Source: Shewanella sp. HN-41 (GTDB lineage: Bacteria > Pseudomonadota > Gammaproteobacteria > Enterobacterales > Shewanellaceae). Taken from it: DNA of 64,000 nt. The translations under genes were made by a program, and so were the position numbers. The notes beneath the pieces are model-generated. The model had not been told where the DNA came from. It searched no databases and saw only the letters and a program-made list of their open reading frames with translations. Shown in pieces: positions 1 through 7,092 of this stretch (the stretch's first letter is position 1; every line of letters begins with the position of its first letter). The stretch covers positions 186,001-250,000 of the forward strand of contig NZ_AFOZ01000046.1 of NCBI RefSeq assembly GCF_000217915.1. The letters are read 5' to 3'.

Positions 1-791
1 ATTGCGACTTCACGCCATGCAACTGTTATGGGATGAATGATGGCCGCGATTGCGATAACCAAAATTCCATTGAGGATATTGCTGCCAAGGATGGTTCCCA
101 AGCCAATCTCGTCATGTCCGCGCAGCTTGGCAACGACAGTTGTCGCTAGCTCCGGTACGGATGTGCCCACCGCCACAATAGTGGCCCCGATAATAAATTC
201 ATCGAGACTAAAGGCAATCGCAATGCCTTTTGCGCCAGCAACAATGAGGTTACCGGCAGCAATAAGAAAGCCAAGGCCAATTGCGCACGAAAGAACAACC
301 AGCCATCCCCTATGTTCCCCAAGAACCTCTCCCGCAGCGCTTCGTTGCTTTCGGACCTCGACAATGGTCGTGACCAACCAAGCGAGGAACATACTTAACA
401 GCAAAAAACCATCGATTCTGGAAAGCACGCCATCAAGAAATAGCACACCCGTAATGACGGGGATCAACAACGCCACAGGAAAATCCCGCTTTACACTGTC
501 ACGGGGGCTTTGGATACCAGAAATGACCAGCGTAAGGGCAAGAATGAATGCCACGTTGACCACGTTACTTCCGAGGGCATCTCCAAGTGCAATTTGGGGT
601 GTCCCAGCCAGAGCGGCATTGATTGAGACCGACAACTCAGGGCTTGAGGTGGCGAATGCGGCAACGGTTACCCCGATAATACCAGGTGAAATTCGCGCCC
701 AATGGGCGAGGCCAACCGTGCCGCGCACAAACAGCTCCCCACCGATGGCGGCGCACACAAGGCCCAAAATCAAAACAGTGTAATGGTTCAT
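1..791 (-). CDS. Calcium/sodium antiporter, CaCA family (C-terminus cut by window edge)
   Basis: Inner-membrane cation/Ca2+ exchanger of the YrbG type. Reading the minus strand from the ATG at 791 gives 263 open codons running off the left edge with no stop. Both alpha repeats of the family are visible: ATSSPEL near residues 47-53 with GDALGSNVVN near 70-79, and GTSVPEL near 209-215 with GTILGSNILN near 232-241. Most of the chain is hydrophobic helices, and the charged loop near 145-160 separates the two halves. Family members are usually about 310-330 residues, so roughly the last 50-60 lie outside the window. A long open frame on the opposite strand (37-783) is only its shadow. The cation specificity is inferred from the family. 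Confidence 0.93.
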   Translation of the reverse strand, partial: MNHYTVLILGLVCAAIGGELFVRGTVGLAHWARISPGIIGVTVAAFATSSPELSVSINAALAGTPQIALGDALGSNVVNVAFILALTLVISGIQSPRDSVKRDFPVALLIPVITGVLFLDGVLSRIDGFLLLSMFLAWLVTTIVEVRKQRSAAGEVLGEHRGWLVVLSCAIGLGFLIAAGNLIVAGAKGIAIAFSLDEFIIGATIVAVGTSVPELATTVVAKLRGHDEIGLGTILGSNILNGILVIAIAAIIHPITVAWREVA

Positions 792-872
792 TGCAACTCG
801 AGTAGTGTTAGCAGCTCTTCAAGTTTTGCATAAACTTCTGTTTGTTGGTTCAAAATAGCAAATAGCGAACCC

Positions 873-896
873 AAAAAAAGCAGCCTAGGCTGCTTC
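873..896 (-). terminator. Rho-independent terminator of ftn
   Basis: On the minus strand a perfect AAGCAGCC/GGCTGCTT stem with a two-base centre is followed by a run of seven T. It lies about 20 bp after the ferritin stop codon. Confidence 0.8.
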
Positions 897-915
897 TTAT
901 CGGATAAGAGAGAGA

Positions 916-1452
916 CTAAGCCTGCGGCTGACTTTGGCCATTCATAATGCTTTCGCCACCTTTAGAGGCTAACTTAGCTAAATCTTTATCAATAAAGAAC
1001 AACGCCTTACCGTCCTCACCCACTAAACGGATCTTATCGACTATGGACTTAAACAGCTTTTCTTCTTCGTGCTGCTCGGCCACATACCATTGTAGGAAGT
1101 TGAAGGTGGAATAATCTTGATTAGAAAATGCGGCATGGGCCAACGCGTTGATTTGGCGAGTGATTAGTTGCTCATGCTCATAGGTCAACTCGAACAAGGC
1201 GAGTAAGGATGAAAACTGTGACTGTGGAGCCTCAATTGCGCCTAATAACGGCAAACCACCGGTTTCGCTCACATAAGTAAACAGGCGGCGCATATGGCCC
1301 ATTTCTTCGTCCGCATGCTCACGCATAAACTTAGCTGCGCCTTCAAACCCTTGATCTTCACACCATGCGCTCATTTGCAGGTATAAATTAGAGGAGAAGA
1401 ACTCCATATTAATTTGCTCATTCAACTTTTCGATCATGGCTGCTGACAGCAT
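916..1452 (-). CDS. ftn: Ferritin (non-haem, FtnA type)
   Basis: Cytoplasmic iron-storage protein that oxidises Fe2+ and stores it as a ferric core in a 24-subunit shell. The 178 residues match the FtnA length. Ferroxidase-centre residues expected from E. coli FtnA are in register: Glu17, Glu50, His53, Glu94, Gln127 and Glu130. There is no haem-ligating methionine arrangement of the bacterioferritin kind. It is transcribed away from moeA; the 326 bp between the two start codons includes an AT-rich stretch at about 1548-1582 that vaguely resembles a Fur box but is too degenerate to call. The same ftn-moeA-moeB order is known in Shewanella. The start shown gives the usual N-terminus. Confidence 0.95.
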   Translation of the reverse strand: MLSAAMIEKLNEQINMEFFSSNLYLQMSAWCEDQGFEGAAKFMREHADEEMGHMRRLFTYVSETGGLPLLGAIEAPQSQFSSLLALFELTYEHEQLITRQINALAHAAFSNQDYSTFNFLQWYVAEQHEEEKLFKSIVDKIRLVGEDGKALFFIDKDLAKLASKGGESIMNGQSQPQA

Positions 1453-1778
1453 AGTAAACCCTCTTTGGCATTCGAACTGAAATCTTGATCCATTGTCATT
1501 AAGGGGGGCAAGAAAAGCAATAAAATTTACCTTTGGAAATTTAGCTAACTTAATGATTATTTGATAAAAACGATTTTCATTTGTTCATCGACTCGCGTTT
1601 AAGTTTGCGATTTTATGTTAAGGCAATTCAGCATAACGCTCCCGCTTTCTTAAACTCTGGCAGCAAAAAACGGATTGCCCATCACAGAAACTCGCATGCA
1701 GATCATGGCCATCGCCGATCACCGTGGCATAATAAGCCCAATGTTGCTATACAACTCACCGCATATAAGGAAGACCCG
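1453..1778. other. Divergent intergenic region between ftn and moeA
   Basis: Holds the divergent promoters of ftn and moeA. The frame of moeA stays open upstream to 1581, but that extension is rich in His, Asn and Lys and unlike MoeA, so I treat it as untranslated leader. No convincing Fur, CRP or molybdenum-cofactor riboswitch could be recognised by eye; the long leader of a Moco gene deserves an RNA-structure search. Confidence 0.5.
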
Positions 1779-3032
1779 ATGTCCGTAAAAGCCGATCCTT
1801 GTTCGCAACCTAGCCTAATGCATCCCGATCAAGCTATTCCCCTCTTGCTCGAACAAGTTAGCCCAATTTCAGACACCGAAGTTGTATTATTACCCCATGC
1901 CTTAGGTCGAGTGCTCGCCGAAAACTTGGCTTCCTGCATCGATCTGCCCCCCTTCGATAACTCATCAATGGACGGTTATGCTTTCCGTTTTGCTGACTTA
2001 CAGCATCAGACAGAGCAAACGGCTTTACGCCTTATCGGCAGTTCCTTCGCCGGGCATGGGTTCGCAGGTGCCGCCCAAGCGAATACCTGCATACGGATCA
2101 TGACGGGGGCCCCCGTTCCTGCGGGTTATGACACAGTGCAGATGCAAGAAGAGACCCAAGTTCAAGGTGAATTCATTCTTATCAATCACCCCAAGGGCAA
2201 AGGCGCCAATGTGCGTTGCCGTGGTGAAGAACTCACCCAGGGCACTCAAGTCCTCAATGCGGGGATCCAAATCGGTGCCGCCGAACTGGGTGTATTAGCC
2301 ACCATAGGCGTTAGCCAAGTCAGGGTTTACCGCCAGCTTAAAGTTGCCTTTTTCTCTACCGGGGATGAACTACGCCCAGTCGGCAGCGAATTAGCGCCGG
2401 GGCAAATTTATGATTCTAACCGCTATTCAATCCAAGGCTTACTCAGCCGCGCCAATGTAGAGTGGTTGGATTTAGGGGTAGTTATCGACGATCCCGAGGC
2501 GATTCGCCAAGCGTTTCGCCAAGCCGCCAGCCAGTCAGATTTAGTGTTAACTTCGGGCGGTGTTTCGGTAGGCGAAGCGGATTTTACTAAGCAGATTCTC
2601 GATGAAGAAGGCCAAATTACCTTCTGGAAGCTCGCCATTAAACCGGGTAAACCCTTCGCCATGGGACGGATTGGCAAGGCGATATTCTGCGGCTTACCGG
2701 GTAACCCCGTCTCTTCCATGGTGACTTTTTATAAACTTGTTTGGCCAATATTGAATAAGATGCAGGGATTGACCCCTAAAGCGCCACTCATGCTGCCCGC
2801 CATCCTAACTACGCCAGTGCGTAAACAGCCCGGTCGAGTCGAGTATCAGCGCGGCATTTTATCCCGCAATTCACAGGGCGAATTGGAAGTAGCCATCACA
2901 GGTAGCCAAGGCTCGGGCATGTTGACCTCTATGAGCCTAGCAAACTGTTTTGTGTTGTTGGAGCAGTTCCAGGGTGACACGCTGGCTGGCACAAAAGTCA
3001 CGGTTGAACCCTTTAACAGCGTACTCTGCTAA
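1779..3032 (+). CDS. moeA: Molybdopterin molybdenumtransferase MoeA
   Basis: Inserts molybdenum into adenylated molybdopterin, the last common step of molybdenum cofactor synthesis, in the cytoplasm. The 417-residue product from ATG 1779 (AAGGA about 7 bp upstream) matches the approximately 411 residues of E. coli MoeA. Recognisable motifs are DNSSMDGYA near residue 50, TSGGVSVGEADF near 258-269, KPGKP near 288 and GLPGNPVSS near 305-313. The longer open frame starting at 1581 adds 66 residues with no MoeA similarity, so that start is rejected. moeB starts 9 bp after the stop, indicating one operon. mogA, which makes the substrate of this enzyme, is elsewhere in the window at about 58 kb. Confidence 0.95.
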   Translation: MSVKADPCSQPSLMHPDQAIPLLLEQVSPISDTEVVLLPHALGRVLAENLASCIDLPPFDNSSMDGYAFRFADLQHQTEQTALRLIGSSFAGHGFAGAAQANTCIRIMTGAPVPAGYDTVQMQEETQVQGEFILINHPKGKGANVRCRGEELTQGTQVLNAGIQIGAAELGVLATIGVSQVRVYRQLKVAFFSTGDELRPVGSELAPGQIYDSNRYSIQGLLSRANVEWLDLGVVIDDPEAIRQAFRQAASQSDLVLTSGGVSVGEADFTKQILDEEGQITFWKLAIKPGKPFAMGRIGKAIFCGLPGNPVSSMVTFYKLVWPILNKMQGLTPKAPLMLPAILTTPVRKQPGRVEYQRGILSRNSQGELEVAITGSQGSGMLTSMSLANCFVLLEQFQGDTLAGTKVTVEPFNSVLC

Positions 3033-3041
3033 GGCCTCTTT

Positions 3042-3803
3042 ATGAATGAACAACCTGATATTCTCAGCGACAGCGAGCTCACCCGCTACAGCCGCCAGAT
3101 ATCCATCAAGGCGATGGATATCGACGGCCAAGAGCGCTTAAAACTCGCCAAAGTGTTGATGATAGGTGCAGGTGGCTTAGGCTGCGCGGCGGGGCAATAT
3201 CTGACGGTGGCAGGCATTGGCGAGTTAACTTTAGTGGATTTCGATACGGTCGAACTCTCTAATTTGCAGCGCCAAGTGCTGCATCAGGATGCCACTATCG
3301 GCCAAGCTAAGGTCGAGTCGGCCAAACTGAGCCTTAATCGGCTCAATCCTCACGTAAAAATCAATACGATCAATGCGGTACTCGATGACCATGAGATCGA
3401 TACCTTAGTCGCCAGCCACAGCATCGTGGTCGATTGCACCGATAATGTCAGTGTGCGTGAGCAATTAAACCAGAGCTGTTTTAGGCACAAGATCCCGCTA
3501 GTCTCGGCCGCTGCAATTCGCATGGAAGGCATGATCACCGTCTTCGACTATCAAGCGCAAACACCTTGTTATCATTGCTTTAGTTCACTCTTTGGCGAAC
3601 AGCAACTCAGCTGCGTCGAGTCCGGCATCCTCGCCCCAGTGGTCGGCATGGTCGGCTGCTTGCAAGCCGTCGAGGCCATTAAAGTCATCACGGGAATGGG
3701 AAAAACGCTCGCCGGACGGATTTTGATGATCGATGCCATGACCATGGAATTTCGTGAAATGAAACTCCCCAAACAACCCCACTGCAAGATCTGTAGTCAG
3801 TAA
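3042..3803 (+). CDS. moeB: Molybdopterin-synthase adenylyltransferase MoeB
   Basis: E1-like enzyme that adenylates the C-terminus of MoaD so that it can receive sulfur for molybdopterin synthesis. The 253 residues carry the nucleotide loop GAGGLG at 42-47, the substrate Asp in DCTDN at 131-135, and four zinc cysteines at 176, 179, 248 and 251. The sequence after Lys90 continues with the usual RLNP element. No C-terminal rhodanese domain is present, so this is the short enterobacterial type. Second gene of the moeA-moeB operon. ThiF is the close alternative, but adjacency to moeA favours MoeB. Confidence 0.93.
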   Translation: MNEQPDILSDSELTRYSRQISIKAMDIDGQERLKLAKVLMIGAGGLGCAAGQYLTVAGIGELTLVDFDTVELSNLQRQVLHQDATIGQAKVESAKLSLNRLNPHVKINTINAVLDDHEIDTLVASHSIVVDCTDNVSVREQLNQSCFRHKIPLVSAAAIRMEGMITVFDYQAQTPCYHCFSSLFGEQQLSCVESGILAPVVGMVGCLQAVEAIKVITGMGKTLAGRILMIDAMTMEFREMKLPKQPHCKICSQ

Positions 3804-3850
3804 CAAGGTATACTCGGCACGCTTTCAATAATTAAGGATATAAAAATCAA

Positions 3851-4513
3851 ATGGATTCTGAAAACAGCGTATTCGACCGCCGCACCACCAATGACACTCT
3901 CATAGGGGCGGGACTTTATAACTTAGTGATTGGCTTAACCCTTGTTTGGGGTTTTGCCGTCAACTATATAATGGTCAGCCATATCGACCCAGAAGCGATT
4001 GCCAGCGTTAACCCGTGGATTTTCTTTATAGGTTACTTCGCCTCCTGTTTCTTTGGGATTTACCTATTTCAACGTTCCAACAATCCCGTGATCAGCTTCA
4101 TTGGCTACAACTTTGTGGTGGTGCCCTTCGGCTTAATCATCAATATGGTCGTCAGCCAGTACGATCCAGAGCTGGTCACCGAGGCAATTAGGATAACCGG
4201 CCTAGTCACTATCGCCATGATGTGTTTGGGGACGCTGTTTCCGGCTTTCTTCCAGAAAATCGCTGGGGTGCTGACTATCGCATTGTTACTAGTGATAGTC
4301 GTAGAACTGATTGAAATATTTATCTTTAATACCCACCATGGCATTTTGGATTGGATAGTCGTGCTCATTTTCTGCGGTTATATTGGCTACGATTGGGGCC
4401 GCGCGAATCAAATCCCTAAGACGGTCGATAATGCCGTCGACAGCGCCGCCGCTTTGTATATGGATATCATCAACCTATTTCTGCGTATCTTGCGGATTTT
4501 AGGACGCAAATAA
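3851..4513 (+). CDS. Bax inhibitor-1/YccA-like membrane protein
   Basis: Integral inner-membrane protein of 220 residues with about seven hydrophobic helices. The C-terminal stretch has the family signature, a DNAVDSAAALYMDIINLF-type segment near 191-210 followed by a short basic tail. The sixth and seventh helices are split by YIGYDWGRA, again typical. Bacterial relatives (YbhL, YccA) are proposed Ca2+-leak channels or FtsH modulators, but no function can be fixed here. It follows moeB after 47 bp and may be read through from it; the short lipoprotein gene begins 25 bp downstream. Confidence 0.75.
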   Translation: MDSENSVFDRRTTNDTLIGAGLYNLVIGLTLVWGFAVNYIMVSHIDPEAIASVNPWIFFIGYFASCFFGIYLFQRSNNPVISFIGYNFVVVPFGLIINMVVSQYDPELVTEAIRITGLVTIAMMCLGTLFPAFFQKIAGVLTIALLLVIVVELIEIFIFNTHHGILDWIVVLIFCGYIGYDWGRANQIPKTVDNAVDSAAALYMDIINLFLRILRILGRK

Positions 4514-4538
4514 GTCACTCAACGACAAGGAAAACTGC

Positions 4539-4835
4539 ATGAAATTAACATCACCATTGTTAATCGGCCTGGTCATTTGCGGCAGCTTAGTCGGCTGCGG
4601 CGAAAAAACCGAGCCAGTAACGCAGGCTCCCGCCGAAGTAAAAACAGAAACCAAAGCAGGTACTAAAGTTCAAATCGCCAACCCTGCCGCCGAATACTGC
4701 GTCTCACTGGGCGGCACCTCGGAAATCCAAAAGACAGCTGAAGGTGAGCTTGGCATTTGTACTTTGCCAAGCGGTGAAAAAATTGATGAGTGGGCGCTGT
4801 TTCGCCGCGACCATCCGCAGGAAAAAGCGCAGTAA
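4539..4835 (+). CDS. Small DUF333-domain lipoprotein
   Basis: A 98-residue exported lipoprotein. The signal peptide ends in a lipobox (LVGC), placing the modified Cys at position 20. A Glu/Lys/Ala-rich linker leads to a DUF333 domain at about 48-90, with the NPAAEYC...GG...G.C.LPSGEKIDEWALFRR pattern including two cysteines that could form a disulfide. The residue after the lipid Cys is Gly, with no Asp at +2, so outer-membrane localisation is expected. Downstream of the Bax-inhibitor-like gene with a terminator after it, so it probably ends the moeA operon. Function unknown. Confidence 0.8.
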   Translation: MKLTSPLLIGLVICGSLVGCGEKTEPVTQAPAEVKTETKAGTKVQIANPAAEYCVSLGGTSEIQKTAEGELGICTLPSGEKIDEWALFRRDHPQEKAQ

Positions 4836-4857
4836 TGGGATATTGCTTCAAACCCAC

Positions 4858-4880
4858 AGGCGCGTTAAGCGCCTTTTTAT
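4858..4880 (+). terminator. Rho-independent terminator after the DUF333 gene
   Basis: AGGCGC/GCGCCT stem with a five-base loop followed by five T on the plus strand. It overlaps the 3' end of the convergent rlmF gene. Confidence 0.8.
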
Positions 4881-5923
4881 TTTGTCGCGCTTAGGATCTC
4901 ATCGCGCCACTGCTGACGCTTAGCCTGTGAATGGAAACTCCACGCGAGCACCCGAGTGATTTTATTGCCCTGCTGCATCTCAATGGTTTTTACTGTGTCG
5001 ACCCTAAGCTTTGTCAACGCCTGATAACAGGGTTTTAGGTTTTCCTTTTTCGACACTAAGCTAGTAAACCACATACACTGCTCGGCAAACCCTTGGCTCT
5101 CGCGGATCATAGTCGCCAAAAATTGCTGTTCACCACCTTGGCACCAAAGTTCCGCCGCCTGACCACCGAAATTCAGCTTCGCACTTGCAAGCTGCGCCTT
5201 TCCCCCTCGGTTTGCAGCAAGATTGCGCACCTTACGCAAAGACCCCTCGCTGGCCTCGGCAAGCGATGCGTGAAAAGGAGGATTGCACAGGGTAAGCTCG
5301 AAGCGATCATCGGCCTCTATAATTCCCTTAAACACGGCCTTTTCATTCGGTTGTAATCTTAAACTTAATCGCCCTTGCAGCACTGGGTTACGCTCGATAA
5401 TGCCCTGCACATTGGCGAGTGAATGGGCATTGATATCCGAGGCAACAAACTGCCAACCGTACACTTGGCTGCCCAATATGGGATAGATGCCGTTTGCGCC
5501 GGTGCCTATATCTAATACCCTAGCGTTATCCAGAGCCCATGACTTATCACCTTCGACCAAAAGGTCTGCCAAGTAATGCAAATAATCGACTCGACCGGGT
5601 ATGGGCGGGCAAAGCGCTCCCTTAGGAATATCCCAAGATCCAATCCCATAGTGATGTTTTAGGAGTGCGGCATTGAGCGTCTTCACCGCCAAGGGATCGG
5701 CAAAATCTATCGATAAAGCACCGTAGGGCGTTGGACGAACAAAGGTTTTGAGTTGGGGAAATGCACTGGTTAGCGCCAAAAAATCATAGCCATTAAGGTG
5801 AATATTGCGCGGGTGCAGGGCTTTCTGTAACGGCTTGTCACCCCGAGAGCTGGCATTGGGTTTAAGGGTGGATTTCACGGCAGGTTTTGACATAGGGGCT
5901 CTGGTCGCGCAGCGGGCCAACAT
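4877..5923 (-). CDS. rlmF: 23S rRNA (adenine-1618-N6)-methyltransferase RlmF
   Basis: Methylates A1618 of 23S rRNA with S-adenosylmethionine. The protein has the SAM-binding loop DIGTGANGIYP in the middle and the NPPF catalytic motif of N6-adenine methyltransferases (CNPPFHAS). The N-terminal HPRNIHLNGYDF segment and the SWDIPKGALCPPIPGR segment are characteristic of the YbiN/RlmF family. Two starts are possible: ATG 5923 with an AGGGG about 8 bp upstream, or ATG 5893, giving a more usual N-terminus (MSKPAVKS). The first is shown. The gene lies convergent with the DUF333 gene and upstream of none on its strand except the FliL-like gene. Confidence 0.92.
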   Translation of the reverse strand: MLARCATRAPMSKPAVKSTLKPNASSRGDKPLQKALHPRNIHLNGYDFLALTSAFPQLKTFVRPTPYGALSIDFADPLAVKTLNAALLKHHYGIGSWDIPKGALCPPIPGRVDYLHYLADLLVEGDKSWALDNARVLDIGTGANGIYPILGSQVYGWQFVASDINAHSLANVQGIIERNPVLQGRLSLRLQPNEKAVFKGIIEADDRFELTLCNPPFHASLAEASEGSLRKVRNLAANRGGKAQLASAKLNFGGQAAELWCQGGEQQFLATMIRESQGFAEQCMWFTSLVSKKENLKPCYQALTKLRVDTVKTIEMQQGNKITRVLAWSFHSQAKRQQWRDEILSATK

Positions 5924-5952
5924 GTGTCGGCCCCTGGAAATAGTAGTGCAAA

Positions 5953-6369
5953 TTAATCGTACAGATAAGAGGTAAAGAGTAGATTTACGATCAAAGGTTT
6001 ACCCGCTTCTTTGGTGATGAGATTATTGACCATATCGAAACACTCGCGTCGAATTTCTTCACGACCAGTGAGTGATTTAATCTTTTCTTCCGATTGATTG
6101 CCCAATACCTCAATGATCGCGGCACGCAGTAGTGGATCATGGCGTTCAATAATGATGAGATCATCGGGATCCTTCACCATTAATTCGACACTGATCTTCA
6201 CAAAGCCAAGTTTTTTACGGTTCGAAATATAGTTAGTCACGATCTCAGGCTCGAAGCCGTAATAAGCATATTCGCTCTGTGTTGCGGGCGGCGCTTCTTT
6301 TTCGTCGGCCGCATAAGCATTAAAGGCTAAATTGAGCAAAATCAGGCAGGCTGATAATATTTTTTTCAT
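5953..6369 (-). CDS. FliL-like periplasmic protein
   Basis: A 138-residue protein whose C-terminal 100 residues follow the FliL pattern: LLRAAIIEVLGNQ, then SLTGREEIRRECFDMVNNL, then a closing PLIVNLLFTSYLYD. True FliL is anchored by an N-terminal helix and acts at the flagellar stator. Here the N-terminus looks like a cleavable signal peptide ending in AYA, so the mature protein is probably soluble in the periplasm. No flagellar gene is nearby; Shewanella species carry such a stand-alone gene next to ubiC. It is divergent from ubiC. Role unknown, possibly a FliL/SPFH-fold paralogue. Confidence 0.72.
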   Translation of the reverse strand: MKKILSACLILLNLAFNAYAADEKEAPPATQSEYAYYGFEPEIVTNYISNRKKLGFVKISVELMVKDPDDLIIIERHDPLLRAAIIEVLGNQSEEKIKSLTGREEIRRECFDMVNNLITKEAGKPLIVNLLFTSYLYD

Positions 6370-6470
6370 AGCGGCTTACGGCTCCCTAAAAACAATAATG
6401 GTCGATGGAAGAAACTTCCCAATCTATCTGGTAGACTGCCGACGTTTGCTTATATTGTAACGAGTATTTA

Positions 6471-7040
6471 ATGAATGTGACCAGCTTAAGCTTTCCCTAT
6501 GGCGAATCTATTCAATGGTTTTGTGCCGATAACGCCAAGAATCTTCCCTCTTCTCCCCTTAAAGAATGGTTACTGGCACCGGGAAGCCTGACACAAAAGC
6601 TCAAGGGCTGTTGCGATAAGTTCGAAGTCAACATCCTAGGTGAAGGCCAATGCACCCCGCTCGAAGGGGAATATCCCAAGCAAAACGCCGTTTGGGTGCG
6701 AGAAGTGTTACTCTGCCTCGACTCTGTGCCTTGGGTATTTGCTAGAACCTTGATCCCACAATCTTTATTATCGACTCGCCAAGCCGATTTTTTAGGTCTA
6801 GGAACACGTCCACTAGGCGAATTGTTGTTTAGCCAAGACAGTTTTGTGCCAGGTCGCATCGAAATCGCCCGCTTTACCACGGATAGTCGCCTCGCCCAGC
6901 TTGCTCAGAGTTTAGCGCAAAACGTCGAACACGAACTCTGGGGCCGACGCCGATATTTTCACCATAATGAGGAGGAAATGTTTGTCAGCGAAATGTTCCT
7001 CCCCGCCGCCGTACAAGCGATGGCTAGACTACAACCCTAG
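6471..7040 (+). CDS. ubiC: Chorismate pyruvate-lyase UbiC
   Basis: Cleaves chorismate to 4-hydroxybenzoate and pyruvate, the first committed step of ubiquinone synthesis. The 189 residues contain family landmarks: the VWVREVLLC strand near 75, the PWVFARTLIP segment near 90, the PLGELLF turn near 115, and the LWGRRRYF substrate-pocket strand near 157. In E. coli the residues Arg76, Leu114 and Glu155 line the site, and equivalent Arg, Leu and Glu positions are present. ubiA is not next to it, unlike in E. coli. Divergent from the FliL-like gene. Confidence 0.93.
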   Translation: MNVTSLSFPYGESIQWFCADNAKNLPSSPLKEWLLAPGSLTQKLKGCCDKFEVNILGEGQCTPLEGEYPKQNAVWVREVLLCLDSVPWVFARTLIPQSLLSTRQADFLGLGTRPLGELLFSQDSFVPGRIEIARFTTDSRLAQLAQSLAQNVEHELWGRRRYFHHNEEEMFVSEMFLPAAVQAMARLQP

Positions 7041-7057
7041 CCCCCTGAGTTAAAAAC

Positions 7058-7085
7058 AAAAATGCCTCTATATAGAGGCATTTTT
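7058..7085. terminator. Bidirectional terminator between ubiC and the M6 protease
   Basis: ATGCCTCTATATAGAGGCAT is a perfect palindrome flanked by an A run on the left and a T run on the right, so it can end transcription from both convergent genes. Confidence 0.85.
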
Positions 7086-7092
7086 CATTAGC

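Noticed and set aside
37..783. 248-codon open frame on the plus strand
   Set aside because: Opposite strand encodes a clear CaCA antiporter with both alpha repeats; this frame is Ser/Pro/Arg-rich antisense shadow.
1548..1582. Fur box upstream of ftn
   Set aside because: Only about 11 of 19 positions fit; too weak in an AT-rich stretch.
1581..1778. N-terminal extension of moeA
   Set aside because: No MoeA similarity and a good ribosome site precedes ATG 1779.
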